Shown: positions 43,514 to 53,936, numbered from the stretch's first letter. The stretch is DNA of 64,000 nucleotides from Bacteroides sp. ET71 (GCF_023336905.1 NZ_JAMBLS010000001.1:1-64000), one strand, 5' to 3'. Translations and numbers: made by a program. Notes: generated by a model not told the origin, from the letters alone.

Positions 43514-44170
43514 TTATATGAGGGCAGCAGCCACCTTCAGGTCGAAAGGCGTAGTAATCTTGATATTTTCCCGGTTGCCCTCAGTCAAGGTCACCGGCAC
43601 GCCCAGTGCTTCCACCACCGACGCATCGTCTGTGAAAGAAGGAACATAGGCTTGCCCATAAGCCCGCTTTAGCAACTCCACATCAAAGACCTGCGGAGTC
43701 TGTACCAGGCGATATTGTTCGCGGTCGACAGTCAGACTGCCTCCGGCAGTCAGCCGGCGTACGGTTTCAACCACCTTAATCACCGGAATGACTGCTTTTT
43801 CCGTTCGGGCCAGCTCGTAACACCGAGCTATCACCTCCTGCGAGACAAAAGGCCTGACACCATCGTGCACCCCTACCAACCCCGCTTCTTCCACCAAAGC
43901 CAAGCCGTTGCGTACCGAATGAAAACGCGTCTCACCCCCGTCTGCAATCTGGTGAGGGACTGAAAAACGATACTCCTCGCACAACCTTTTCCAGTAAACC
44001 TGCTGGTCGTGCGGGAGTACCAATATGATATGCATGTCCTGATTATATGTATAGAAAGCCTCCAAAGTGCGCATCAAGACAGGCTTCCCCTCTATAAGCA
44101 AAAACTGCTTAGGGATGTCCGTCCCCATACGCAGGCCTTTTCCGCCGGCTACAATCAGCACATAATCCAT
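43514..44170 (-). CDS. ispD: 2-C-methyl-D-erythritol 4-phosphate cytidylyltransferase
   Basis: Third step of the MEP isoprenoid pathway: MEP plus CTP to CDP-methylerythritol. 218 residues. Motifs: [17 protein letters not shown] at the nucleotide site, [11 protein letters not shown] near 95 and [11 protein letters not shown] near 180. It lies between the DJ-1 gene and recG with gaps of 9-13 bp, so one operon. Confidence 0.96.
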   Translation of the reverse strand: MDYVLIVAGGKGLRMGTDIPKQFLLIEGKPVLMRTLEAFYTYNQDMHIILVLPHDQQVYWKRLCEEYRFSVPHQIADGGETRFHSVRNGLALVEEAGLVGVHDGVRPFVSQEVIARCYELARTEKAVIPVIKVVETVRRLTAGGSLTVDREQYRLVQTPQVFDVELLKRAYGQAYVPSFTDDASVVEALGVPVTLTEGNRENIKITTPFDLKVAAALI

Positions 44171-44183
44171 TCCGACAATCTTG

Positions 44184-44732
44184 TTAGCGAAGGCACATGG
44201 CCTCTTCCAGTTCCTTCACCTTTTCTTTGCCGCACAAATGTTCCACCAAAGCCAAAGCAAACTTCATGCACGCACCCGGACCTTTGCCGGTGATGATGTT
44301 TCCATCTTTCTCGACCATGGCACCCGTATATTCTGCACCCTCCAGATATTTGTCAAAGCCGGGATAACACGTAGCCTTCTTGCCTTTCAGCAGCCCCAGC
44401 TTGCCCAACACCATCGGAGCAGCACAAATAGCGGCCAAGTTTTTATCCTCAGCAGCAAAGCGCACCAACAGCTTGCCCAATCCTTCGTGTTCAGCCAAGG
44501 TTGTAGCACCGGGCAGCCCACCGGGCAATACCAACATTACAGCGTCAAAAAAGTCACAATTCTCAAAATTCTTATCGCACAACACGGGCACTCCATGAGC
44601 ACCTCTTACTATTTCGTCGTCTGTCACGGTCACCATTTGCACCGGTACATCGGCACGTTTCAAAATATCTACCGCTGCAAAAGCTTCCATTTCTTCAAAG
44701 CCATCGGCAAAGAAAACATAAACTGTACCCAT
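44184..44732 (-). CDS. DJ-1/PfpI family protein (YajL-like)
   Basis: A 182-residue class I glutamine-amidotransferase-like protein. The nucleophile-elbow Cys lies in [12 protein letters not shown] near 104, with the conserved Glu in DGFEEMEA near 14 and [10 protein letters not shown] near 72. Family members act as protein/nucleotide deglycases, glyoxalases or redox chaperones; which applies here is unknown. Twelve bp downstream of tonB. Confidence 0.92.
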   Translation of the reverse strand: MGTVYVFFADGFEEMEAFAAVDILKRADVPVQMVTVTDDEIVRGAHGVPVLCDKNFENCDFFDAVMLVLPGGLPGATTLAEHEGLGKLLVRFAAEDKNLAAICAAPMVLGKLGLLKGKKATCYPGFDKYLEGAEYTGAMVEKDGNIITGKGPGACMKFALALVEHLCGKEKVKELEEAMCLR

Positions 44733-44744
44733 AAACTGATTCTC

Positions 44745-45560
44745 CTATTTTAAATTAAAGTAATATGTTATTGTTCCTATTTGATTGGTCACTCCGTCTA
44801 CGGCATTAAATCGTGCTTTCCGAGCAGCATCCTCGGCAGCCTTGCGTAAAGCCGGATTTACCGTATTAGTTTGTTTGTTGATTTCGGTGGCAATCACATG
44901 GCCTGCCGGATTCACGGTAATGGTGACTACCACGCGCCCCTCATCTTGCACATTATAAACCGGGCGAGGCAAACCACCTGCACCGATAGAACGCCCTCCC
45001 AGATTAAATTCACCATAAAGCCCTCCGACACCTACCGAAGCACCCGCAGAGGCGTTCCCTGCCGGACTGCCTTGCAAGCCATCGCCCTCAGCCGCCTGCC
45101 CACGACTTTCCATTTTGGCTCCTTTACCAAATGCACCGGATACTCTTCGGCGGGCAGCTTCTTCGGCTTCGCGGCGTTGCTGTTCTGCTTGGGCTTCGGC
45201 GCGACGTCGTTCTTCCTCGGCCTTTTCGGCTTCAGTCTTCTCCGGTTTATCGACTGCTTGAGAGGAATCATTTTCGGGAGTCAACGCCACGGTTTCTTCC
45301 ATGTCTTGCGTAAGAAGTTCCTGTTCCGTGGCGTCTTGTGAAACAGATGGTTCATAGGGCATAGTCTCTACTTCCACCAGCGACGGGTCTGACCACCCGG
45401 AAGCTTGCGGAGCATCGCCCAACATGACTGGCACTCCACTCTCTTCCTGCGGCTCAGGCAAATCAAAAGTCATCCACAACAGGAAAACAACGACAGCTAT
45501 ATGTACCGCCACTGCACCTGCCAGGCCGATATATTTTCCTTTTTTCTTTGCATCCGTCAT
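44745..45560 (-). CDS. tonB: TonB/TolA-like energy transducer
   Basis: A 271-residue periplasm-spanning protein that couples ExbBD to outer-membrane receptors such as SusC. One N-terminal helix (about 12-35) is followed by an acidic linker, a TolA-like charged coiled coil (about 115-145, EERRRAEAQAEQQRREAEEAARRR), a Gly/Ala-rich stretch and a TonB C-terminal domain (DEGRVVVTITVNPAGHVIATEI; ALRKAAEDAARKARFN). It directly follows exbB and exbD. Confidence 0.93.
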   Translation of the reverse strand: MTDAKKKGKYIGLAGAVAVHIAVVVFLLWMTFDLPEPQEESGVPVMLGDAPQASGWSDPSLVEVETMPYEPSVSQDATEQELLTQDMEETVALTPENDSSQAVDKPEKTEAEKAEEERRRAEAQAEQQRREAEEAARRRVSGAFGKGAKMESRGQAAEGDGLQGSPAGNASAGASVGVGGLYGEFNLGGRSIGAGGLPRPVYNVQDEGRVVVTITVNPAGHVIATEINKQTNTVNPALRKAAEDAARKARFNAVDGVTNQIGTITYYFNLK

Positions 45561-45575
45561 GACACAGACATTATA

Positions 45576-45995
45576 TTATTCGTTATCACTATCTGGTGGA
45601 CGCGTGGCCAGCACCATCTTAAAATGATTTTCATTCGCAATGTTCAGCACCTTCACAATCTCTCCATACGGCACCGACACGTCGGCATACAGCGCGACAT
45701 ACATTTCTGGCTCACGCGCGGCACATGACTGAAGGAAACCAGGCAACTCATCCAACGTGACAGGCTGTTCAGTGTCATCGCCAAAAGCAGCATAGTAATT
45801 CAAATCCTTGTCGATGATAACACGTGTCAAAGGTTTGGCTGAGGTCTGCTCTTTTCCTTGAGGAAGCAACACCTTGATAGCATTAGGCGACACCACAGTC
45901 GAAGTAATCATGAAGAATATCAGCAGCAGAAAGATAAGGTCCGTCATGGACGCCATGCTGAATGTGGGTGATATTTTAGCTCTACGTTTTAACAC
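45576..45995 (-). CDS. exbD: ExbD/TolR biopolymer transport protein
   Basis: A 139-residue partner of ExbB. One helix carries the proton-channel Asp (ASMTDLIFLLLIFFMITSTVV), followed by a periplasmic domain. The start at 45995 is a GTG (followed by LKRRAKISPTF); an internal ATG at SMASMTDL would cut off the conserved N-terminus. Fifteen bp before tonB. Confidence 0.93.
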   Translation of the reverse strand: MLKRRAKISPTFSMASMTDLIFLLLIFFMITSTVVSPNAIKVLLPQGKEQTSAKPLTRVIIDKDLNYYAAFGDDTEQPVTLDELPGFLQSCAAREPEMYVALYADVSVPYGEIVKVLNIANENHFKMVLATRPPDSDNE

Positions 45996-46017
45996 AGGCT
46001 TGTTGGTTTAGGGGGAA

Positions 46018-46743
46018 TTACTTGGCCGGTTCGTTCAACAAATCCATGAAAGCCATGGTTTTTCCTTCCATCTTGTTGACAACACCATCCACTAACGTTA
46101 CTAAATAATTGTAGGCAAACATCATGATGATGCCGACTATAAGCCCGCCTACGGTGGTAATCATAGCTTCGTAGATGCCTCCGGACAACAAGGTAATGTC
46201 GATGTTGTTACCAGCATTGGCCATCTCGAAAAAAGCCTTTACCATACCCGTTACGGTGCCCAGAAATCCTAACATGGGCGCGCCTCCGGCAATAGTGGCC
46301 ATAATAGTCAGACCTTTCTCCAACTTCGCCACTTCAAAGTTACCCACGTTCTCGATAGCAGCCTGCACATCGCTCACAGGACGTCCCAAACGTGTAATGC
46401 CTTTTTCTATCATACGGGCAGAAGGTGTATTGACGCTGTGGCAATAATCAATGGCCGCCTTGATTTCGCCTCCCAATATATAATCCTTAATCTTATCCAT
46501 GAAAAGCGGGTCTTCTTTGCCGGCCTTGCGGATAACGTAATTGCGCTCGAACAGGATGTAGAACCCTATCAGCGACATCACTCCCAGCACAATCATTATC
46601 CAACCGCCCTTGACGGCCATGTCCCACAGGTTCATCTCATCGGCAGCAACAGTCACTGGCGTCAGTACCGGATTTGCCTCTGTAATCGCATCGCCCAGCG
46701 AAGCAGCCGCCTGGGCTAAAAGCATCATTGCATCCATAATCAT
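46018..46743 (-). CDS. exbB: ExbB/TolQ/MotA proton channel protein
   Basis: A 241-residue inner-membrane protein with three helices: an N-terminal one (GWIMIVLGVMSLIGFYILFE) and a later pair (TIMATIAGGAPMLGFLGTVTGMVKAFFEM; ISEAMITTVGGLIVGIIMMFAYN-like). It drives TonB with ExbD. Its start follows directly after the pdxJ stop, so it is co-translated with pdxJ. Starts at 46743 or 46737 are both possible. Confidence 0.95.
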   Translation of the reverse strand: MIMDAMMLLAQAAASLGDAITEANPVLTPVTVAADEMNLWDMAVKGGWIMIVLGVMSLIGFYILFERNYVIRKAGKEDPLFMDKIKDYILGGEIKAAIDYCHSVNTPSARMIEKGITRLGRPVSDVQAAIENVGNFEVAKLEKGLTIMATIAGGAPMLGFLGTVTGMVKAFFEMANAGNNIDITLLSGGIYEAMITTVGGLIVGIIMMFAYNYLVTLVDGVVNKMEGKTMAFMDLLNEPAK

Positions 46744-47457
46744 TTAATGAAGACAGTTTTTATATTCCTGGATAGTACGTTGCAATCCCAGATACAAAGC
46801 ATCGCATATCAAAGCGTGACCTATCGACACCTCGTCCAGCCATGGAATGTTTTGATAGAAATAATTCAGGTTCTCTAAGTTCAAATCGTGCCCCGCATTC
46901 AACCCTAAGCCCAAACGGCGGGCAACCTTGGCAGCCTCAAGGAATGGAGCGACAGCTTCTTCCCGGTTCCGGGCATATGCCGAAGCGTATGGTTCTGTGT
47001 AGAGTTCCACGCGGTCGGCACCGGCTTTGGCCGCATATTCAATCATTTCCGGGTCGGTGGATACGAAGACGGAGGTACGAATCCCGGCCTGATTAAAGGC
47101 ATCGAGCACTTCACTTAAGAAAGTATAATTGGTCTTCGTGTCCCATCCCGCATTAGACGTCAGTTGCGTGGGGCTGTCGGGGACTAATGTCACTTGGTGT
47201 GGTTTTACTTTCAGCACCAGGTCCACAAATTCACGTGAGGGATAGCCCTCGATGTTGAACTCCGTACGCAACAACGGGCGCAGGGCATAAACGTCGGCAC
47301 GGCGGATATGCCGTTCGTCCGGACGCGGGTGCACTGTTATGCCGTCCGCCCCAAAGCGTTCGCAATCTTGCGCAACTTTCAGCACGTCAGGCATATTTCC
47401 GCCTCTTGCATTGCGCAATGTAGCCACTTTGTTGATATTTACACTCAGTTTAGTCAT
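46744..47457 (-). CDS. pdxJ: Pyridoxine 5'-phosphate synthase
   Basis: Condenses 3-amino-2-oxopropyl phosphate and deoxyxylulose 5-phosphate to pyridoxine phosphate. 237 residues. Family motifs are [17 protein letters not shown] at the start, [16 protein letters not shown] near 35, GYPSREFV near 70 and VELYTEPYA near 155, with [11 protein letters not shown] near 195. First gene of the pdxJ-exbBD-tonB-DJ-1-ispD-recG run, divergent from nadK. Confidence 0.97.
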   Translation of the reverse strand: MTKLSVNINKVATLRNARGGNMPDVLKVAQDCERFGADGITVHPRPDERHIRRADVYALRPLLRTEFNIEGYPSREFVDLVLKVKPHQVTLVPDSPTQLTSNAGWDTKTNYTFLSEVLDAFNQAGIRTSVFVSTDPEMIEYAAKAGADRVELYTEPYASAYARNREEAVAPFLEAAKVARRLGLGLNAGHDLNLENLNYFYQNIPWLDEVSIGHALICDALYLGLQRTIQEYKNCLH

Positions 47458-47480
47458 ATTCAGAGGTTATAGTTTCGGGG

Positions 47481-47488
47481 CAAAAGTA
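47481..47488 (-). promoter_or_regulatory. -7 box of the pdxJ operon
   Basis: Minus-strand TACTTTTG matches TAnnTTTG, 24 bp before the pdxJ ATG. Confidence 0.65.
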
Positions 47489-47505
47489 CAAATAATAGTG
47501 ATACC

Positions 47506-47538
47506 TTGGTACTTTCTACAAAAAAAATGCCATCTTTG
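47506..47538 (+). promoter_or_regulatory. Candidate nadK promoter
   Basis: TTGG at 47506-47509 and CATCTTTG at 47531-47538 (one base off TAnnTTTG) precede the nadK ATG at 47563. Confidence 0.5.
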
Positions 47539-47562
47539 CATCCGGTAAAAAGATGATGCTAT

Positions 47563-48438
47563 ATGAAATTTGCCCTGTTCGGTAACACTTATCAAGCCAA
47601 GAAATCGGTTCATGCAGAGCGGTTGTTCCGGTTGCTGCGGCAGCATGACGCGCAGCTTTGCATCTGCCGCGAGTTTTACAGATTCCTTGCCCAAGACATG
47701 CGTTTGGAAGAGATTCCTCCGGAGGCTGAGTTGTTTGACGACGACCGTTTCCAGGCCGACATGGTCATCAGCCTGGGAGGCGACGGCACGTTCCTGAAGG
47801 CTGCCAGCCGGGTGGCCGGCAAGGGCATCCCTATCTTGGGCATCAACACGGGGCGGCTGGGATTCTTGGCCGACATATCGCCGGAAGAGATGGAGGAGAC
47901 TTTTGACGAGATATATGCGGGACGCTACCGCACGGAGGAGCGCAGTGCCTTGCAACTGAGGTGCGACGATGCGCGGCTGACACGCGAGCCGTATGCGCTG
48001 AACGAGATTGCCGTGCTGAAGCGCGACAGCTCGTCGATGATAAGCATCCGCGCCACCGTGGGCGGGGCTTTGCTGACGACGTACCAGGCCGACGGCCTCA
48101 TCGTGGCCACGCCCACCGGTTCGACGGCCTATTCGCTGAGCGTCGGGGGCCCCATCATCGCGCCGGACAGCAAGACGATTGCCCTGACGCCCGTGGCCCC
48201 GCACAGCCTGAACATGAGGCCCATCGTCATCTGCGACGACCGCGAGATAACGCTCGACGTCGAGAGCCGCAGCCACAGCTTCCTGGTGGCCATCGACGGG
48301 CGCAGCGAGTCGTGCCGCGAGACCACCCGCCTCATCATCTCGAAAGCGCCGCACACGGTGAAGGTGGTGAAACGCATCGGCCACAGCTTCTTCGACACGC
48401 TGCGCAACAAGATGATGTGGGGTGCCGATGTGCGCTGA
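47563..48438 (+). CDS. nadK: NAD kinase
   Basis: Phosphorylates NAD to NADP. 291 residues. Motifs: [14 protein letters not shown] near 70 (GGDG), [13 protein letters not shown] near 95, [14 protein letters not shown] near 147 and [17 protein letters not shown] near 185. The stop codon is followed after 1 bp by a 23-bp tandem repeat array. Confidence 0.97.
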   Translation: MKFALFGNTYQAKKSVHAERLFRLLRQHDAQLCICREFYRFLAQDMRLEEIPPEAELFDDDRFQADMVISLGGDGTFLKAASRVAGKGIPILGINTGRLGFLADISPEEMEETFDEIYAGRYRTEERSALQLRCDDARLTREPYALNEIAVLKRDSSSMISIRATVGGALLTTYQADGLIVATPTGSTAYSLSVGGPIIAPDSKTIALTPVAPHSLNMRPIVICDDREITLDVESRSHSFLVAIDGRSESCRETTRLIISKAPHTVKVVKRIGHSFFDTLRNKMMWGADVR

Positions 48439-48439
48439 C

Positions 48440-48543
48440 CTGGACATAGGCAGCCAGAGTGCCTGGCCATAGGCAGCCAGAGCGTCTGGCCATAGGCAGC
48501 CAGAGTGTCTGGCTATAGGCAGCCAGACGCTCTGGACATAGAC
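48440..48543. repeat. 23-bp tandem array directly after nadK
   Basis: Units start at 48440, 48463, 48486 and 48509 with a partial one at 48532. Each reads CTGG.CATAGGCAGCCAG; the CCAG...CTGG ends form a dyad across neighbouring units. The array begins 1 bp after the nadK stop and lies upstream of the HAD-thioesterase gene. Confidence 0.95.
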
Positions 48544-48612
48544 AAGAGAAACGCCCGACAGCGCGCGGCAAACTTTTCCGGCCTTTTCTTGCGGCTTTTC
48601 CGATATAATTTC

Positions 48613-48620
48613 TATCTTTG
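48613..48620 (+). promoter_or_regulatory. -7 box for the HAD-thioesterase gene
   Basis: TATCTTTG matches TAnnTTTG, 28 bp before the ATG at 48649, with CTTG about 21 bp upstream. Confidence 0.65.
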
Positions 48621-48648
48621 TGTCTCAAACCCCTAAAAAACAACGGCC

Positions 48649-49881
48649 ATGAAGTACAAACTATTAGTCCTGGACGTAGACGGGACATTGCTCAACAACG
48701 AACGCCAAATCAGCAAGCGCAACCTCAGCGCCCTGCTGAAAGTGCAGCAAGCGGGCGTGCGCATCGTGCTGGCCTCCGGCAGACCGACCTATGGCATCCT
48801 CCACCTGGCCAAAGCCCTGGAGCTGGGTAACTACGGAGGCTTCGTCATCTCGTACAACGGATGCCAAATCATCAAGGCAGAGAATGGAGAGATAATCTTC
48901 GAACGCCGCATCAATCCGGAGCTGATACCCTATCTGGAGAAGAAAGCCAGGAAGAACGGATTCGACATCTTCACCTACCACGACAACACTATCCTGGCCA
49001 GCAACCCGGACAACCCGCACATCCGGCAAGAAGCCGAGCTGAACAGCTTGCAGATTATCAAAGAAGAAGAATTTTCGGCCGCCATCGACTTCTCCCCGTG
49101 CAAAGTCATGCTGGTCAGCGACGACTACGAAGCCCTGGGCGGACTGGAGAACCACTGGAAGAAACGCCTGGCAGGCACGCTCGACGTCTTCCCCTCCGAG
49201 CCCTTCTTCCTCGAAGCCGTGCCCTGCGGCATTGACAAAGCCAACACGATGGGCGTCCTGCTGGACCAACTGGGCATCACCCGCGAAGAAACCATCGCCA
49301 TCGGCGACGGCGTGGCCGACGTCACCATGCTGCAAACCGCCGGGCTGGGCATCGCCATGGGCCACGCACCCGACTCAGTCAAAGTCTGCGCCGACTACGT
49401 GACAGCCTCCAATGAAGAAGACGGCGTAGCCCTGGCCGTCGAACGAGCCATCCTGGCCGAAGTGCATGCCTCGGAAATCCCCCTGGACCTGCTGAACGAA
49501 CGCGGCAAGTTTGCCCTGATGGGCAACCTCGGCATCCAATACACCTATGCCTCCGAAGACCGCATCGAAGCCACCATGCCCGTCGACCAACGCACGCGCC
49601 AGCCCTTCGGCATCCTGCACGGCGGCGCCACCCTGGCCCTGGCAGAGACAGTGGCAGGACTCGGCTCGATGATTACCTGCAAGCCCGATGAAATCGTAGT
49701 CGGCATGCAAGTCAGCGGCAACCACATCTCGTCGGCACACGAAGGAGACACAGTGCGCGCCGTGGCCACCATCGTACACAAAGGCCGCTCGTCGCACGTA
49801 TGGAACGTCGACGTTTTCACATCCACCGGCAAGCTGGTATCCAGCATCCGCGTGGTGAACAGCATCATGAAAAAGAAATAG
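48649..49881 (+). CDS. Cof-type HAD hydrolase fused to a hotdog thioesterase
   Basis: A 410-residue two-domain protein. Residues 1-about 268 form an HAD-IIB (Cof) phosphatase with nucleophile Asp in LDVDGTLLNN, LASGRPTYGI near 42, a Lys in GIDKANTMGVLL and IGDGVADVTMLQ near 220. Residues about 285-410 form a PaaI/MenI-type hotdog thioesterase with PFGILHGGATLALAETVAG (HGG and Glu near 320-333). The pairing could be dihydroxynaphthoyl-CoA thioesterase plus a phosphatase, but the substrate of either half is unproven. Its 3' end overlaps the convergent ABC gene by 17 bp. Confidence 0.92.
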   Translation: MKYKLLVLDVDGTLLNNERQISKRNLSALLKVQQAGVRIVLASGRPTYGILHLAKALELGNYGGFVISYNGCQIIKAENGEIIFERRINPELIPYLEKKARKNGFDIFTYHDNTILASNPDNPHIRQEAELNSLQIIKEEEFSAAIDFSPCKVMLVSDDYEALGGLENHWKKRLAGTLDVFPSEPFFLEAVPCGIDKANTMGVLLDQLGITREETIAIGDGVADVTMLQTAGLGIAMGHAPDSVKVCADYVTASNEEDGVALAVERAILAEVHASEIPLDLLNERGKFALMGNLGIQYTYASEDRIEATMPVDQRTRQPFGILHGGATLALAETVAGLGSMITCKPDEIVVGMQVSGNHISSAHEGDTVRAVATIVHKGRSSHVWNVDVFTSTGKLVSSIRVVNSIMKKK

Positions 49882-50860
49882 ACATCAAGAGACGCAGCAA
49901 CCCCTCTACCGAGGTGGCCGCCTGCGGGGAACGCCCGGAGCAAGTCAGGACATACTCCCCTTCCCTGACCTCCACACACACATCAGACCGCACTTCGCTG
50001 CCGGCTTCAATGCCGTTGCGGCGAAGTGCTTTCTTTATCATCTCGGCCCGCAGGCCCTCTCCAAGCAATCGGATAAGATGCACACATTCATGCTCGACGC
50101 GGAACAATCCTTCCTGTTCGTCAAAAGCAACGCCCTTACGGACAATGAAGCGGGCCATCGCCCCATCCAGCGTCAAGTCTTCCGGAGTACCCACAGACAA
50201 GCGCCCGCCTTGCCCCATCAGCCAAACCTTATCCGCCAGTTGAAGAGCCAAATCAAGGTCATGCGTAGACAGGAAGACCGTCTTTCTCATCTGCCTGCTA
50301 ATCCGGTGCAACAGTTGCATGATTTCCACCTTGCTCGGGAAGTCAAGGAAAGCCGTCGGCTCATCCAGCAGAATGACGGGCGTTTCTTGCGCCAGAGCCT
50401 TGGCAATCATCACCTTCTGGCGTTCGCCGTCGCTCAAGGTATCAACCATTCTGCCCAGCAAGTCCCCTGCCCCGACCCATCCGGCCGCTTGCGCCACGGC
50501 CTCTTTATCCATCTGCCGCAATCCGCCCCAGAAACCGGTATAAGGGCTGCGTCCCAGCCCAATCAGGTCTTCGACAGACAAGTTGTGTACGTCCGGACGT
50601 TCTGTCAGCACCACACCGACGACGCGTGCCAGTTCTTTGTCTGTATATGCCGCCAGCTCCTTACCTTCCACCCATATGCTTCCTCCCAACTGTGGCTGAA
50701 AACCAGAAAGGGTGCGCAACAGGGTGGACTTCCCCACCCCGTTGGCACCCAACAGGCACGTCAGTTCTCCGCTCTCTATGCAGGCATTAATGCCTTCGGC
50801 CACCACTTTGGGGCCTCGTTTAGTGCGATAACCGACGCATAAATCATTCAGTTGGATCAT
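49865..50860 (-). CDS. ABC transporter ATP-binding protein (iron-siderophore/B12 type) with C-terminal extension
   Basis: ATPase, 331 residues. Walker [10 protein letters not shown] near 38, signature LSDGERQK near 142, Walker [13 protein letters not shown] near 162 and His in [11 protein letters not shown] near 196 are intact, so it should hydrolyse ATP. The FecE/BtuD-type core ends near 250; the last 80 residues are an extension with no recognised domain. No permease or binding protein gene lies next to it. It overlaps the valS stop by 4 bp. Confidence 0.9.
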   Translation of the reverse strand: MIQLNDLCVGYRTKRGPKVVAEGINACIESGELTCLLGANGVGKSTLLRTLSGFQPQLGGSIWVEGKELAAYTDKELARVVGVVLTERPDVHNLSVEDLIGLGRSPYTGFWGGLRQMDKEAVAQAAGWVGAGDLLGRMVDTLSDGERQKVMIAKALAQETPVILLDEPTAFLDFPSKVEIMQLLHRISRQMRKTVFLSTHDLDLALQLADKVWLMGQGGRLSVGTPEDLTLDGAMARFIVRKGVAFDEQEGLFRVEHECVHLIRLLGEGLRAEMIKKALRRNGIEAGSEVRSDVCVEVREGEYVLTCSGRSPQAATSVEGLLRLLMSISFS

Positions 50861-53547
50861 ACTCCAGACTTCTTCAATGCCGCAATGCTCTCTTTCAAAG
50901 ACTTGATAATGCTTTCGGCATCAGCCTGCTTCTTACGTTCCAGTTCTATAACCGCAGCAGGAGCATTGTTAACAAACTTCTCGTTTGAGAGTTTTTTAAG
51001 CACTCCTTGCAAGAAACCTTCCTTGTGCTTCAACTCTGCCTCCATGCGGGCAATCTCGGCTTCCACATCCACCAGGTTACCCAATGGGACAGCATACTCC
51101 GTGGTTCCCACCATGAAAGCGGCAGCCCCTTCGACCTTATTCTCCACGACATGGATGGCAGAAAGGTTGCACATCTTGCTTAAGACAGCATCGAAAGCGG
51201 CAACCACATTCGAACCCACAACCTGAAGTTCCAGCGCTTCCTTCTGGGCAATATTCTTTTGCAGGCGAATGGCACGTACATTACTAATGACCTCTTTCAC
51301 CACTTCGAACTGTTGCAGCAGCACATCATCATACGCCGCCAGAGGCATCATCGGACTGACCATCAGGCTCTCACCTTCCCGGCGTTCACACAAATGCTGC
51401 CAAAGTTCTTCCGTAATAAACGGCATGAAGGGATGCAGTAGATGCAGCAAGTTATCGAAGAAGCCAATGGTACGGTCGTACACTTCCTTGCTGATGGGCT
51501 GGCCGTATGCAGGCTTCACCATCTCCAGATACCAGGAAGAGAACTCATCCCAGAACAGTTTATATACAGCCATCAATGCTTCGCTCAAACGGTATTTCGA
51601 GAAAAGGTCTGCCACCTCGGCGGCTACGGCGTTCTGCTTGGCTTCAAACCATTGCATGGCCAACGCAGAAGCCTCGGGGACTGCTACATCGGCATCCACC
51701 TCCCAACCTTTGAGCAAGCGGAAAGCATTCCAAATCTTGTTGCAGAAGTTACGTCCTTGCTCGCACAAGGCTTCGTCAAACAATATATCATTACCAGCCG
51801 GGGCGGAGAGCATCATGCCCATGCGCACTCCGTCGGCACCGAACTTGTCAATCAGTTCCAAGGGGTCGGGCGAGTTGCCCAGCGACTTGGACATCTTGCG
51901 GCCCAGTTTGTCGCGCACGATGCCTGTAAAGTAGACGTTGCGGAACGGCATGTCACCCATGTACTCGTAGCCTGCCATTATCATACGTGCTACCCAGAAG
52001 AAGATGATGTCCGGACCTGTCACCAAGTCACTGGTCGGATAATAATACTTTATTTCTTCATTGCCGGGATTGTTGATACCATCGAAGAGAGAAATGGGCC
52101 AAAGCCATGAAGAGAACCAAGTATCCAGACAATCTTCATCCTGGCGCAAATCTTCCAAGGTCAAGGCATCATTGCCAGTTCTCTTCTTGGCCAGTTCCAG
52201 AGCCTCTTCGGGCGTCTCGGCCACAACATAGCCACCTTGCGGCAAGAAATAAGCCGGGATGCGATGCCCCCACCAAAGTTGGCGGCTGATGCACCAGTCT
52301 TTGATATTTTCCAGCCAGTTCTTATAAGTATTCTTGTATTTAGCCGGATAGAACTTCAGTTCATCGTTCATCACAGGTGGCAGAGCCATATCCGCAAAGT
52401 GCTGCATCTTGAGGAACCACTGCATGGAAAGCTTCGGTTCAATGGGCACGTTGGTACGTTCGGAGAAACCTACCTTATTGGTGTAGGCCTCGACCTTCTC
52501 CAGCAACCCAGCATCGGCCAAGTCTTGTTCAATCTGCTTGCGCACATCAAAGCGATCCATACCTACGTAGATGCCTGCACATTCGGCAATCGTCCCATTG
52601 TCATTAAAAATGTCAATGCTCTGCAAGTTGTGTTTTTCACCCAACATGTAGTCATTTACGTCATGGGCAGGAGTCACCTTCAGGCATCCTGTGCCAAACT
52701 CCATGTCAACGTATTCATCCTCAATGACAGGAATAACGCGATTCACCAACGGCACGATGACTTTCTTGCCGCGCAGCCAGTGAGTCTTCGGGTCGTTAGG
52801 ATTAATGCACATGGCCGTGTCTCCCATGATGGTCTCCGGACGCGTTGTAGCTACCACTGCATAGCGGCGGCCTTGCGCGTCGCGATGTACCACTTCTTTC
52901 TCATCGCCTGTTTCGCCACCCATGTCATCATCTGCCACATAGTACTTAAGGTAATAGAACTTGCCATGTTCTTCTTTGTAGATTACCTCCTCATCACTCA
53001 AAGCTGTCAACGCCTTGGGGTCCCAGTTGACCATGCGCACGCCCCGATAAATAAGCCCTTTGTTATAGAGGTCGACAAACACTTTGATGACGCTCCGGCT
53101 TCGTTTCTCGTCCATGGTGAAGGCGGTACGGTCCCAGTCGCACGATGCTCCCAACCGGCGTAACTGTTTCAAGATAATGCCTCCGTGCTCGTGTGTCCAG
53201 TCCCAGGCATGCTTCAGAAACTCATCACGTGTCAGGTCTGTTTTCTTGATGCCTTGTGCAGCCAACTTGGCCACCACCTTCGCTTCGGTAGCAATAGAAG
53301 CATGGTCGGTGCCGGGCACCCAACAAGCGTTCTTGCCCTCCATGCGGGCACGGCGCACCAGAATGTCTTGGATAGTATTATTAAGCATATGCCCCATGTG
53401 AAGCACACCAGTGACGTTGGGAGGCGGAATGACGATGGTATAAGGCTGACGGCCATCGGGTTTCGAACTGAACAGTTTATGCTCCAGCCAATACTGGTAC
53501 CATTTCCCTTCTACGTCGGCTGGATTATACTTACTTGCTAATTCCAT
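50857..53547 (-). CDS. valS: Valyl-tRNA synthetase
   Basis: Charges tRNA-Val. 896 residues. Class I motifs HMGH at 50-53 and KMSKS near 550 ([14 protein letters not shown]) are intact. The editing domain (about 190-345), anticodon-binding domain and C-terminal coiled coil ([22 protein letters not shown]) are complete. The ABC ATPase follows with a 4-bp overlap. Confidence 0.98.
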   Translation of the reverse strand: MELASKYNPADVEGKWYQYWLEHKLFSSKPDGRQPYTIVIPPPNVTGVLHMGHMLNNTIQDILVRRARMEGKNACWVPGTDHASIATEAKVVAKLAAQGIKKTDLTRDEFLKHAWDWTHEHGGIILKQLRRLGASCDWDRTAFTMDEKRSRSVIKVFVDLYNKGLIYRGVRMVNWDPKALTALSDEEVIYKEEHGKFYYLKYYVADDDMGGETGDEKEVVHRDAQGRRYAVVATTRPETIMGDTAMCINPNDPKTHWLRGKKVIVPLVNRVIPVIEDEYVDMEFGTGCLKVTPAHDVNDYMLGEKHNLQSIDIFNDNGTIAECAGIYVGMDRFDVRKQIEQDLADAGLLEKVEAYTNKVGFSERTNVPIEPKLSMQWFLKMQHFADMALPPVMNDELKFYPAKYKNTYKNWLENIKDWCISRQLWWGHRIPAYFLPQGGYVVAETPEEALELAKKRTGNDALTLEDLRQDEDCLDTWFSSWLWPISLFDGINNPGNEEIKYYYPTSDLVTGPDIIFFWVARMIMAGYEYMGDMPFRNVYFTGIVRDKLGRKMSKSLGNSPDPLELIDKFGADGVRMGMMLSAPAGNDILFDEALCEQGRNFCNKIWNAFRLLKGWEVDADVAVPEASALAMQWFEAKQNAVAAEVADLFSKYRLSEALMAVYKLFWDEFSSWYLEMVKPAYGQPISKEVYDRTIGFFDNLLHLLHPFMPFITEELWQHLCERREGESLMVSPMMPLAAYDDVLLQQFEVVKEVISNVRAIRLQKNIAQKEALELQVVGSNVVAAFDAVLSKMCNLSAIHVVENKVEGAAAFMVGTTEYAVPLGNLVDVEAEIARMEAELKHKEGFLQGVLKKLSNEKFVNNAPAAVIELERKKQADAESIIKSLKESIAALKKSGV

Positions 53548-53577
53548 GTCTTTTTGTTGATATAATTAGAACGGGCG

Positions 53578-53585
53578 CAAAATTA
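53578..53585 (-). promoter_or_regulatory. -7 box of valS
   Basis: Minus-strand TAATTTTG matches TAnnTTTG, 31 bp before the valS ATG. Confidence 0.65.
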
Positions 53586-53705
53586 CGGAATATCGTTGGA
53601 ATAACCGCACAAATCAGCAGATTAACGCAAACAAAATTGAAGACGAAGGGGAGCGCCTATATCATGGGTCTTCCTCATCTGGCTGCACGGCATCAAAAAG
53701 ATATC

Positions 53706-53744
53706 AAATAAGCAGCGTGCGACTTTGTAGAAAGTTTGAAGAAA
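53706..53744 (-). promoter_or_regulatory. Tandem 11-bp direct-repeat operator, copy 1 (degenerate)
   Basis: Minus strand reads TTCTTCAAACTTTCTACAAA, the weakest of four copies. The 11-bp repeats are TTCAAACTTTC and TACAAAGTCGC. No clean -7 box follows. Confidence 0.6.
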
Positions 53745-53876
53745 AAATGAAAATCCCGGCAAGCCAAAACTTGTGCGGAACAATGACCTCGTGCGACAAG
53801 ACATGGAGTTCATAGAATGGGAAAAGCCACAAGAAAGCCCCACCGATTTCTCACAAACCGATGGAGCGAAAACAGA

Positions 53877-53936
53877 TTAATAGATGGCGGTCAGCGCGGC
53901 AAAGAGGGCGGACAACAGTGCATAGTATTTCCACAT
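53877..53936 (-). pseudogene. Truncated EamA/DMT-family transporter start
   Basis: From the ATG at 53936 the frame reads MWKYYALLSALFAALTAIY and then a stop. This matches the usual beginning of short EamA-type membrane proteins of Bacteroides (first helix), after which the gene is missing. A promoter/operator copy lies 46 bp upstream. Family assignment rests on only 19 residues. Confidence 0.55.

Noticed and set aside
53622-53843. 73-codon minus-strand frame upstream of valS
   Set aside because: Its translation runs straight through operator copy 1 and shows no protein-like pattern; better explained as promoter/remnant DNA.
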